Below are positions 1-10,440 of a stretch of DNA of 64,000 bases, piece after piece. The notes beneath the pieces are model-generated. The model was not told the DNA's origin and did not search any database. It saw only the letters and a list, made by a program, of their open reading frames with translations. The translations under genes were made by a program, and so were the position numbers. This DNA comes from Lepas anatifera. Lineage: Eukaryota > Arthropoda > Thecostraca > Lepadidae. Positions within the stretch are counted from its first letter, which is position 1, and each line of letters opens with the position of its first letter. Where the stretch lies: contig JAOTON010002267.1 in the NCBI GenBank assembly GCA_034440635.1, positions 276,001 to 340,000 of the forward strand, in the 5' to 3' direction.

Positions 1-435
1 TGTATCTTGTTTGGTTTGGAAGTTATTAGCGAAAAAGGAAACGCCCTTATGCATGGGTGGCTATGGACATTCCCAGAATATCCCATATTCAGTGACCTGT
101 AGCTCCCTGGGCTTTGACCTGACACGAAATGAATGCCGCAATAATGAAAGAGCAACTTAAGAGCTTTCGAATGGCGTTCGAAAATGTTTCTAGCTATCAT
201 AGTTTCTGAGATATATGAGGTTTTCTTAGTACACCTCATATTAGCGATTTTGACCTATTTTGACATCTGGTGACCTTAATATTGACCTGACAAGAAAAAT
301 GACCGAAGTATTTTCGATATCATTTTTGAAGAGCTTTCGATTGCCATTTGTTTTTTGCTCTCTTAGTTTTTGGGATCGTGGGGGTCTTTTCCCCCACAGG
401 GCGAAGGTGGCTCGTACCGCCACGGGCAGGGTTAA
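1..435 (+). mobile_element. Family A TTAA element, 3' part (A1), cut by window edge
   Basis: The 3' portion of an AGGTCA-rich non-coding element that continues to the left of the window. It has the family A landmarks: ATGCATGGGTGGCTATGGAC near 50, TGACCT half-sites around 100-290, and a GC-rich terminus (GGGCGAAGGTGGCTCGTACC) leading to TTAA at 432-435. No coding capacity. Other copies in this window (1042, 25394, 50938, 58167) confirm the boundary. Confidence 0.8.
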
Positions 436-1041
436 AAAGTGATGCAGTCCATAAGATACAGCAAAGTAGAAGTTATTCGCGCTGAATTACGTGCATACAC
501 AATTCGTTCACACATTAATAAAAGTATTTGAAATCAACAAAAGGCGCAGCATCATGAGGGCCTTTGGTCTGTGGTGCCAGGTGATTTCAAACATTTGTAA
601 ACATTTGTAAATATGCTTATGCATCGACATATTACTTACTGTCCAACATTGATAAGCAGCACTTCTCCGCTTGCATTTCTGCCGGCCGATATCATGCCAT
701 GACGTGACAGTCCGAGGCCCTACTGTACTTTTTATTGAGATGCAATAGTGTCACCAAGAAATGTAAAATGAGAAGCTGGTTGCACGACTACTCGTACAAA
801 TAATCAAGTATAAATAAAAAATCCAGCATGGCATCGCTCCCAATATAAAGCACTGCTTCTTTATTACTCCTATCCTGATCCCACCTGCACCTGAAAAGCA
901 ATCCCATGAATCAACCGTGTGCCCTAAGAATTGCTAGGAATACATGTACATATATTTGGTGAGCATGTTTTGATATATTGCAAATACAGTTATTTGGCTT
1001 TTATTGATCCACAGGGTTAAATTGTAGTATTTATGAGACAC
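436..1041. other. Unassigned AT-rich sequence
   Basis: No gene, RNA or element end recognised. A short direct repeat of AAACATTTGT lies near 590-610. Probably neutral intergenic or old repeat sequence. Confidence 0.5.
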
Positions 1042-2208
1042 TTTACCTTCACCCGGGTGGGGGTCTTTTTGGACCCCCCACTCGGGTTTTTCCGAAATGA
1101 CCGAAAAACAGCGGCTCGCAACGCCGCCAAACTTAGTCTAGCTGTTCCTTCATTATTCTTACATCTTTCCTGAAAATTTTAGCTCAAGGTCATATAAGGT
1201 CAGGTCACCAGGCCAGATAAAGTGACCTCACCTAAAAAAAATGTTTAGGACTGCATAACTAAAAGGAGGGTTAATCTATCAAGTTGAAACCCATACCACA
1301 TATTGGCCCACCAGGAGCTACAATATATGTTCCGGGATTTTTTACCTCCCCATTGCAGATGCATGGAGAAAATCACAAAATGAGCTTTTCTCAGTAAGCA
1401 TCGATGAAATCAACTTTAAACATCGTTTAAGACTTGTTCTTAGCCCATTTCTGAAGTTGATACCAACAATTTTGACCGGTGACCTTTAAAAGGTCACCTT
1501 AGGTCAAATAGGCATTTTTCGGTGTTTTACTCTATAAATTTTGAAGAAAAAAAACAAAGATAAAACTTTTATTTTGTCACCAAAGTGTTTGTATGGTCAC
1601 TGCAAGTCAAATGGTATACATCATGACTATACCAGGTCAAGTTGGGTCAAACCGTTGATCTGGGTCAGGTCAAATTGTTTATTGGACCTGACATAGCAAT
1701 ATCATATATCATTCGATTCGTATTGACGAGAGGATTGCAATGGGCTGTATCTTGCTTGGTTTGGAAGTTATTAGCGAAAAAGGAAACCAACTTTTGCATG
1801 GGTGGCTATGGACATTCCCAAGCACATTTCCAATGTTCAGTGACCTGCAGCTCCCTAGCCTTTGACCTGATCCGAAAATCATTGCCACTGCAATGAAAGA
1901 GCAACTCAAGAGTTTTCGAATGGTGTTAAGAAAATGTTTCTAGCTATCATGGTTTCTGAGATATATGAGGGTTGCTTAGTACACCTCAAATTAGCGATTT
2001 TGACCTATTTTGACCTCTGGTGACCTTGATATTGGCCTGACGGAAAATTGACTGAATTATTTTCGATATCATTTTTGAAGAGTTTTTGATTGACGTTTTG
2101 CGCTTTTTTCTAGCTCTCTTAGTTTTTTTTTAGATCGTGGGGATCTTTTTTTAGCCCCCCCACACCAGGGCGAAGGTGGCTCGTACCCGCCACCGGGGCA
2201 AGGGTTAA
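1042..2208 (+). mobile_element. Family A TTAA element (A2), complete
   Basis: A 1.17 kb non-coding element. The left end is a degenerate TTTACCTTCACCCGGG at 1042 (the family consensus starts TTAACC) and the right end is GGGGCAAGGGTTAA, with TTAA at 2205-2208. It carries the family order: terminal G-tract, CGGGTTTTTCCG, GC-rich block, then clusters of AGGTCA/TGACCT separated by diverged spacers, then the GGGCGAAGGTGGCTCGTACC terminus. Its final TTAA is shared with the next element (F2). No transposase frame is visible. Confidence 0.8.
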
Positions 2209-3061
2209 AGGGAATGTGGCATCTTGGTCGAATCCTGGAATTTAGTGTAATTAGGGGAACTTTTAGCCGAAAGTCATGGAAGCGCCCATGATTTCTCTAA
2301 AAATGTACAATAAGCTCAATATTTTGATTTTTAAAATGCTCCTCAAGGGAAACAAAGAAAGGTCTGCCTGTGGATGATGTCATGATCTAGCAACCACTAC
2401 CATATTCAATAGGCTTCAATGGCTTCGATTGGCTGATACTCACCGTGACGTCAACATATGTCGTCACACCAACAGCTAACAACTGTGGCCTGCTGCTAAG
2501 GGTACATGTAGGGTACATTTCAGCAGGGTTGGCAAGTTTTACCACCCTCCCTGTTATGACATGTTATAACAGCCTGTTATAACTGTCATGTTAAAACTAG
2601 TTTCAACTTAGTTTTAACACCCGCTTGATTAAAACTCTTTTCTGGCAGTTTTAGACACCTGTGTATGGAATTAAACACATCACGAACTTTTGCTTTAAAG
2701 TTATGACCCCTGCCCACCCTCCACATGGGAGCATATATGGTAGATGCTGGTATTGGACAGCCACAACATATATGTGGCCATCCAACACCATGCCACCGGA
2801 CTATGGGACCGCCGCAATGTTAACTTTTCTCAGGAAAGCAGCAATACAAAATCGGCATATTTTCTTTCACTGAAACGATCTTGGTGATAGCACGGGATTG
2901 ATAACACGTGACAAGAAAATCAAGCGTAAATTCTGCCGACAATGACATATACGCTCGCCGGCCTCATTTACACACCAAAGGTATCTGTCTTGGGCCGCAC
3001 CGGCTGTAGTCCTGTCGTGGTTGCATCGAGACATTGAAGTGAAACACACGCTGTACAGTGA

Positions 3062-4783
3062 CGTAAAAAAGCATTGCCAGGAGGAAGACCAACATCTGCA
3101 ATATGGAACGAATTCGAGACAGTTTCAGACCCAAAGAAAGTCGAGTGCTGCCACTGTGGGAAGATTGCGACAAACCATGTGGATAGAGCAACGTCTCATC
3201 TCTCTGGATGCCTTGTGTATTTAAAAAAACAGCAGGGAAAGAAGCGCGGACTAGAGAATTCACTGGAAGATGATCCAGCAGCAAGAACGTCACACAGCGG
3301 CGCGTCCAAAGGAGGCAATGGCGATGTCTGCCCCAGGCAGGAGGGCGCTTGCACGAGCAGTGCCTCCGTGCAGCCGGAACTAACTCGCTACATGTCAACA
3401 GGATCAGGGAATTCTGAAGTTGACAAAAAGGTTGCCGACTTCTTCTATGGGTGCAACATTCCGTTCTCGGTGGCGGATCATCCGTGCTTCAAAAATATGA
3501 TAAAGGCGCTAAGAACGGACTATCAGCCTCCAGGGAGGAAAACGATCGCTGGCTCACTGCTGGATGAGACGTACAAGGCTGAGAAAGAGAAAATGCGGAC
3601 CAGTTTAAGTGAAGTAACGAGCGTCACGCTAATCCAGGACGGCTGGAGCGACATACATAGCAACCAGGTATTTGCTCACAGCATTTGCACTGAAGGTACC
3701 TCGTTCTTTGTAGACGCGGTCGGAACCGGTGACATGGAAAAGATTGGTGAGCTAGCAACTACTGTGCGGAGCTAGCAAGTGATGTCATCAAAAAATCGAA
3801 GTTGAATATCAAGTAAAAGTGCTGAGTGTGTGCACTGACAACGCAGCCTCCATGAATCTCATGCGTCAAAAACCTGGTGAGCGGAATCCGGAGATATCAA
3901 CCTGGGGTTGCTCTGCCCATCTCCTGAATTTGTTAGGACAGGATATAACATCAGCATCAGTGATCAACCAAATCGTTAGAGTGAATAAGCATTTCTGGAA
4001 CCACCACAAGGAATGTGCCTGGCTGCAAGCAGAAGATGGAACAGTGAAGCCCCAACTGCCATGCAGCACACGCTGGAGCTCTCAACTCGCTTGCATCGAG
4101 TCGTTTCTGCAGAACAGACCAGCGTATATGAAGATATGTGAAGAGCAACAGGTCGACAACAGCATCACGAAAACTTCCAACAACCGCAACCTCTGCTGCA
4201 AAGCAAAAGAGCTTCTAAGTCAGCTTCAGCCTGTCAAAAATGCTATGGATAAAATTCATAGTGGTAAGGCCACGCTTTCTGACGCGGTTGAGGCGTGGGC
4301 AAATCTGGAGAAAAATGAGATACTGAAGCCTCATGTTGAGTCTGTGAAGAGAAGACGCGCCCAAGCTGTCCAAGAGATCCACTTGGCAGCAAATGTCCTG
4401 GATCCTCGGTACTTCGGAGCAAACCTGACGGAAACAGAGGACAGAGCACGGCATTGGCTGCGACATGACGTACTCAGCGACCTCATACTACTCGAGGCGC
4501 GGCAACCCCCTTCCCACTTGAGTTCTTCCGAGACGAGATGGTCGCGAAAATTAGTCCCAAAGCATAGTGGTTGGCAGTGAAAAAACAGGGAATCAGTCCA
4601 AACCTGTCTGAGAAGGCTCTGGCATTGATAAAAATGCCTCCTTCCTTCAGCAGCATCGAAAGAGTATTCTCGAGCTTCTCCCTTATCCAGACAGAGCTCC
4701 GCAATCGGCTTGGGATTGTCACTACCGAGAAGCTGGTCTTCTGCTTCCGCAGTCTTGCGGGGAAGCATCGAGTGAACTGGTGA
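3062..4783 (+). pseudogene. hAT transposase, frameshifted pseudogene
   Basis: Three consecutive frames encode pieces of one hAT transposase. The first (to 3775) has a BED-type zinc finger (C-H-C-G-K-I-A with a downstream H..S.C) and a DUF659-like block with LIQDGWSD. The second (3819-4580) has the catalytic-region signature VCTDNAAS and the CSAHLLNLL segment. The third (4571-4783) is the C-terminal hATC dimerisation region (SFSSIERVFSSFSLIQTELR). There is no ATG at the start of the first frame and an in-frame stop lies just upstream (3059-3061). At least two frameshifts make it non-functional. In intact elements this protein binds the terminal repeats and cuts and pastes the element. Confidence 0.9.
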
Positions 4784-5094
4784 ACTAGTAGATGAGGTTT
4801 TGGAGTATGTGCTCAGGAGCTGTGACTGAGTTAAATAAATTCAACATGACAATATTTTGTGGGAATGGAAGCTTTTAACCGGATATATAATTTTAATAGC
4901 ATAATAATTGAGCAAAGTTATCAGACATTAAATTGAATGTATATGCGTACCTATATGTTTTTAACATTGCTTTGAGCGTTCATCGGGGTTTCCCAGGCAC
5001 CCCCCAATGAGATATAAATACACACCCCTGCCGCAGGGGCGTCGCCACATAATATTTACCGGAGGGGTTGAAGCTCAGACTAGCGATGACCAGA

Positions 5095-5190
5095 GGGGGA
5101 CGGTGGAGTGGGTCATCATCATCATTATTGGGGGTTTAGGGCGCACCGACATCGAGGTCATATGGCGCCCTTACAATGGAGTAGGTAAAT
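5095..5190 (-). repeat. SINE/LINE 3' tail fragment
   Basis: Read on the minus strand, this ends GTGCGCCCTAAACCCCCAAT followed by an ATGATGATG tail. The same type of 3' end is found on the SINEs and on LINE1 in this window. It is a truncated retroposon inside the hAT element; no head region is recognised. Confidence 0.5.
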
Positions 5191-5739
5191 AGTTTGTATC
5201 ATAATGGCTGCCCCTGAAAATGTTTGAATGGCACATGTCACATTACGTAAGCTCATGGACACAATGTGAAAAAGCGTAAAAAAATATTTTAACCCAATTC
5301 AAGTCCAAAATTTTAGTTTAAGAAGGAACGCCCCCGCCCCTAATTTGCAAACTGAGGGCGTCCAAGGTCCAACCTGCTTTCGACGTTTATAATCACAGGT
5401 GCAGTTAAGTTACCATTCAGGAACAATCGATAAATTGGGGCATTACTGGCTTGTGCCCATGAAGCGTTTCTACTACAGTTTGTCACTGGTTTTGATGTTC
5501 CGCCCTTCAAATAATCATCACTCCTAAGGGGTACGGCACTACCAGGAGTATCGAAATCAAATTTAAACATAACACACTACTTAAGCTATCCAAATAAATA
5601 GTTTTCTAGCCCATGCACACCGCTCATTTTCAGAGAAAATTTGCTTGCATTCGTCGTTCAGCGCAAACCTGACGCGTCAGGTTTGCAACGACATTGATGC
5701 GACGTTTGCAGGTTCGTCGACGAAGAATAATGCTTGTTA

Positions 5740-5895
5740 AGGTTTAAGGACGTAACGACAGCCAATGTTACACGGCGTCAACAACTGTCCACCTGTTGGA
5801 AGGAATCTGAGGGAATGCAAAATCAGATTAACTTATTCAGAGGCCATGATCGGCCTTGAATCCGGGAATGGTAGGCCAGAAACTAAGCGTTAAAT
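5740..5895 (-). repeat. Decayed tRNA-derived SINE
   Basis: This aligns by eye with the SINE copy at 32083-32262. Shared words include ACGGCGTC, CCTGTTGGAAGG and GACTTATTCAGAGGC-like sequence in the same order, with many substitutions. The promoter boxes are degraded (GAATCC remains where GAACCCGG is expected). Confidence 0.55.
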
Positions 5896-6345
5896 GGGGA
5901 TATTGTGGAAGCGCTATGGAAAAATTCCAGCATTCCAGCAAGTCACTGGAAAGTTTGAAAAGCAATTGATTTAGTGGAAACCGATCCCTTCCATGCGTCG
6001 CGAAAGAATGTCAATGTTGGTAGAGGCGTTCTCAGTTCACCACTGGTATCAGAAGTTCTTGGAAAGTACGCAACATTGTCCGGCAATTGCTTAGTTTTTC
6101 ACTAGTATAACAGGTTTTTACCTGTTATAACCCTGTTATAACATAGTTTTAACAGTTGTCATGTTAAAACCTAGTTTTGCTATGGTAAAAGACCAACCCT
6201 ACATTTCAGGTAGTTTTTAGCCTTTCTCTACGAATTTTTTTAGTTTCGAGACAAATGATATATAGAACACCGGGTTTTCCGACACGCTTTACAACTTGGC
6301 TATCTCAGTTAAAAATACGTTATAAAAGTGCCACATTTCCTTTAA

Positions 6346-6650
6346 TAAAGAAAAATGCAGCAATAAAACAGAACGCAGCTCTGTGTCTGGTATGAGAGTC
6401 TGTGTTTCAAGTAATAATGCGATCATGACGGCTCATAGAAAATATCCATTCAAATTGATTGGAAACAATTTTCGGAGCATATGTGGGGAAAAATATTTGT
6501 GAAACAGCCGGAAGAGGGGACATCGCCAGTGTGTCTCGTACGATTAGGTAAACTGTCTAGCGCTGACCTTAAAATGACTAAGAGCCTCATTATCATAATA
6601 ATCAAAGTTTTTAGATGCAGTAGCTGCTTTGGCTATTGGCGCCATACTAC
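6346..6650. other. Unassigned sequence
   Basis: Between the F2 element and the palindrome. Nothing recognised. Confidence 0.4.
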
Positions 6651-7398
6651 TTAGGAGTATGTTTTTTAGATATATGCTCAGTGCCTGGCCCAATAAAACT
6701 TTGAAATTAGCTACAGGGATGGGGTATAAGTTTCTATCTCTGGATGTGGAGTGCCCAATACCCTCTTACTTTTCCTATGAGGCAGTTTCATGTATTTAAG
6801 GGAGTGTATAGTGTTTATAATACAGTGGTCCTCTTGACGTTGTCACATTTGGCAGTTTTTAGATTTGGGCGCCCCCAATGGTTTTCGAAAATCCACGTTA
6901 AAATGGTGGTTCGATTAAGAGTGCCCTCATTAGACAAAAAAACATTTTCCGGCAACTTTTGGCTTTCGCTATAGAATTTTAAATGCCGTGGTATAAAGTA
7001 TGAAGGGAGAAATCCGTTAAAACATCGGAAATGTTTTGAGTCCCAAATAAGGCCTTTTCACCATTCAATATGGAACAAAGCAGCACGTGCTTCCCTCTTC
7101 TGGTATATTTACTTTGGCAGCGCTCTCATAACTTCACACTTGCTATAACTCGTCCGGCGGTTAAGGTTTAGTTTTATGTACCTACGTCTCTCTCCTCTCC
7201 TGTCAGTTGTCGGTACCCTGCTCCTTTTCGCTTAGCAGAAACCCATCTCGCGACTCTCCTGACTTAAGCGAACTCGGGCGCCGGCTAGCCACTGCTGACT
7301 CTGCCGCTGTCTCGCCTGTACCAAAGACTATCGGATGGTTCCACAGATTTTTTTAAGTCACTTCCCATTTAAAAGGAAGGCAGGAGTGCTGAGAAAAA

Positions 7399-7401
7399 TA
7401 T

Positions 7402-7445
<44 letters not shown>
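7399..7445. repeat. TA-rich microsatellite at the palindrome centre
   Basis: A (TACA)n-to-(TA)n simple repeat lies between the two arms of G1, consistent with an expanded loop of a cruciform-forming sequence. Confidence 0.85.
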
Positions 7446-7447
<2 letters not shown>

Positions 7448-7846
7448 TTTATTTTCCAGGCAGAACAAGGCAGTTTGATCAGTTTGAGAGCCAAATAACT
7501 TTTGTTTTCATTTGTAAAGCAAAGAATAAATGGAGCGGGGAGTGGTGCGGCCTTCAAATAAGATATTAACATACCTGTCCCAAATTTACTACCGGAAAAT
7601 TTGTAGTTTGGGTACGGAAGGGCACTCCTGCCTACCTTTTAAATGAGTAGTGGCTTTAAAAAATTATGCGAAACCATCCGATACTCTTTGGTACAGGCGA
7701 GACAGCGGCAGAGTCAGCACTGGCTAGCCGGCGCCCGAGTTCGCTGAAGTCGGAGAGTCGCGAGATGGGTTTCTGCTGAGCGAAAAGGAGTGGGGTACCG
7801 ACAACCGACAGGAGAGGAGAGAGACGTAGGTACATCAAACTAAGCC

Positions 7847-8691
7847 TTAACACGCGCATTGACGAGGGTCTGAGCCACCTTCGCTTTGACGGGAGGTGCG
7901 GGTACCCGTCCCCCCTAAGATCCCGAGAACCGCCCTAGGTAGCGAAAAACGGTAAACAGCGTTGGATAGCCCATCCACTTCTCCATCTAAACCATTGAAC
8001 TATTTTTTGTCAGGTCATATTTAAGGTCACTAGAGGTCAAAACATGCCGTCATAGGGATAACATGTAAATGAAGTTTTTCGGCCATTACATCTGAACAAG
8101 TAAAGATAGCGCAAAAATCTTTGAACTATATGAATCCTCGCAACAAGCCGAATCGAATGATATGCAATATGACCTTGCTAGGTCAAATCAAAGATTTGAC
8201 CTGACCTGAGGTCAGGTCACGATCAAATCGGGCAAAATGCATATAATTAGAACTGCAATGACGAGGCAAATATAATGCAATTAAGATAAACGCTCTATCT
8301 CTATTCATTACTGAGTTATTCAGTTAAAACCATTTTTCCCATGTATTTCCAATGGAGAGGTCATGGCTCGTTTCTGACCTTAGGTCATCGATATCAAAAA
8401 TACCGGAACATGTTTTAGAAAACTCGGTGGGGCCATCGTGTGATATGAGTTCTAATCGGATAAGTTCACCCTGTTCCGACTTATGCTATCTTAAACTTTC
8501 TGAGGTCAGGTCACTTGACCTGTACTGGTGACCTGACCTGAGATGACCTAACCTTAAAATATTGAAAAAAGTTGTAAAAATGATGGGGGAAAATGAATGC
8601 CAAGTACAGCGGCGCTACGTGCCGCCGTTTTTATGATATCTCCGAAAAACCCGAGGGGGCGGGTACCCACCCCCGTCAATGCGCGTGTTAA
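7847..8691 (-). mobile_element. Family B TTAA element (B1), complete
   Basis: An 845-bp element with perfect terminal inverted repeats TTAACACGCGCATTGACG at both ends and TTAA at 7847-7850 and 8688-8691. It lies in the right arm of the G1 palindrome. The left arm shows the empty site with a single TTAA (near 7167), so the insertion was clean. The interior has many AGGTCA/TGACCT half-sites, including the 23-bp palindrome of half-sites at 8197-8219. No coding capacity. Confidence 0.92.
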
Positions 8692-9216
8692 CCGTCGGAC
8701 GAGTTATAGCGAGTGTGAAGTAATGAGAGCGCTGCCAAAGTAAATATACCAGAAGAGGGAAGCACATGCTGCTTTGTTCCATGTTGAATGGTGAAAAAGC
8801 CTTATTTTTGGACTCAAAACATTTCCGATGTTTTAACGCATTTCTCCTTCATACTTCATACCACGGCATTTAAAATTCTATAGCGAAAGTCAAAAGTTTC
8901 TGTAGAATGTTTTTTTGTGTTATGAGGGCACTCTTAATCGAACCACCATATTAACGTGGATTTTCGAAAACCATTGGGGGCGCCCAAATCCGAAAACTGC
9001 CAATTGCGACAGCATCAAAAGAACAACTGTATTATAAACACTGTGCAATACACTCCTTTAAATACATGAAACTATGCTGCACTGCCTCATAGGAAAAGTA
9101 AGAGGGAAGTGGGCACCCCACATCCAGAGATAGAAACTTATACCCCAGCCCTGTAGGTAATTTCAAAGTTTTATTGGGCCAGGCACTGAGCATATATCTA
9201 AGAAGCATACTCCTAA

Positions 9217-10036
9217 GGTGTAAAATACTTTGTAAAAAGAAATCTAGAATAAGTGACAGTGGAGGAATGAATATCCACCAGTCAGTTATAGCTTCCACCC
9301 AGCGGATCATGTTAATATATATCCTGGTTTATGGTTTAAGCTCTATTATTCTCATGGATAAATTTCCGCTGAACTTATCGCTATACAAGTGAACGCGCTT
9401 CCACCAATCAGCAGCCGCCATCCGCTGGATGCCGTTTGCCCGCGGGGCACGGAGGTTAGAAAGGTCACGCCGCTGGGCACGGCTGGTGCCGAGTTCAAGC
9501 CTCGGTGGGGAGGGGTCGCGTGGCGGATTATAAAACGTACGCGTGTGGTGTTAAGAATGGTGGTCGTTCTGCCTGCTATTGGACTGAGGGAGGAGGACAG
9601 ATGCAGGAGACATTCTGTGTATACTGCACATGGATGGATGTATGGGTTAGATGTTTGTGCACTTTGCGGTGTCGATATCACTGGAAAACATGAGTAAGAG
9701 TCCATTAAATGAGTTCGGTGTGTGAATATGCTGAGCGGGTAAAATTGCAGGCACCGATTCAGAATCCTTAGTATTTTTCGGCATCAGGGTAAATGATGCA
9801 GCTTTTTAATTTATTTTATTGATAAACACTGATTGGAAATACAACACACACGGTATATGTGACATACACGACTAGCTGACTTTTCATGTGAGTGTAATAC
9901 GAGAAGTTTAAACTGATAAAATGGCTATTTGAGGAGGAGAGATAAGTATTTCTGACCGTTCAAACAAGGAGGGTCCAAGGCAAATCACAGGATGCACGAG
10001 GCAATTGAGTGGATAGCTATGTATATTTTAATGGCA
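9217..10036. other. Unassigned sequence with a tRNA-like B box
   Basis: No gene recognised. Around 9440-9515 the sequence becomes GC-rich and contains GAGTTCAAGCCTCGG, which resembles a polymerase III B box. I could not fold a convincing tRNA, so it is at most an old tRNA-derived sequence. Confidence 0.3.
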
Positions 10037-10440
10037 TTAATCCTCGCCCAAGTGGGGGGTGAACGCGTTTGAACGAATTTATCTTCGATCAATACCGCAG
10101 CTTTCCCCAAAATTTTAAGGTTGGGTCATCTCAGGTCAAGTGACCAGTGCAGGTCAAGTGACCTCACCTCAAAAATTTTTAAGGTGGCATGAGTAAGGAA
10201 TACGTGAATCTATCGGATTGAAACTGATACCACATTATGGGCCCACAGAATGCTACAACATATTTTCCGGGATTTTTCATATCGAGGACCTAAGGTCAAG
10301 TACTATTTGATGATGATGATGATTATTGGTGTTTAAGGGCACTTCAGCTTCTTTGGCTATATGTGCCCAGCATTGTCAGGTTAGGTCAGTTCAAAATGAT
10401 CTTGGTTAGCTATGAATTTTCTATGCCGGAGGTGTCACCG

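Larger units (their letters stand above)
2524..6201. mobile_element. hAT-superfamily DNA transposon with 8-bp target duplication
   Basis: An exact 8-bp duplication, CATTTCAG, flanks the element at 2516-2523 and 6202-6209. The ends are CAGGGTTGGCAAGTTTTACC and the inverted GGTAAAAGACCAACCCTA, an imperfect terminal repeat of hAT type. Both subterminal regions carry several GTTATAAC/GTTTTAAC words. The interior holds a broken BED-zinc-finger/hAT transposase (3062-4783), a SINE or LINE tail (about 5095-5190) and a decayed SINE (about 5740-5895). The 8-bp duplication, the terminal CAGGG and the transposase agree on hAT. Confidence 0.9.
2205..6345 (+). mobile_element. Family F TTAA MITE (F2) split by a hAT element
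   Basis: The ends are TTAA + AGGGAATGTGGCATCTT at 2205 and the inverted AGTGCCACATTTCCTTTAA ending at 6345, so this is an inverted-repeat MITE flanked by TTAA. Without the nested hAT and one copy of its target duplication it is about 455 bp. That matches the uninterrupted copy F1 (456 bp at 36727-37182, opposite orientation). The interior has no AGGTCA richness, so F is a different family using the same target. Confidence 0.8.
6651..9216. repeat. Large inverted-repeat (palindromic) element G1
   Basis: The left arm, about 6651-7375, is repeated in reverse complement at about 7620-9216. The outer ends read CTTAGGAGTATG on both arms. Shared arm landmarks include TGCTCAGTGCCTGGCCCAAT, TTTGGGCGCCCCCAATGG and GCCGGCTAGCC. 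The middle (7376-7620) includes a TA-repeat. The right arm is 845 bp longer because TTAA element B1 sits inside it; without B1 the arms are similar in length. No target duplication or protein was found, so the class is uncertain. A diverged fragment of an arm occurs near 20334-20400. Confidence 0.8.

Noticed and set aside
7847..8691. Helitron interpretation of the AGGTCA elements (hairpins near the ends)
   Set aside because: TTAA duplications and terminal inverted repeats at both ends fit cut-and-paste TTAA elements, not rolling-circle elements.
9389..9705. Candidate gene on either strand
   Set aside because: Overlapping frames on both strands with no recognisable domain or splice evidence.
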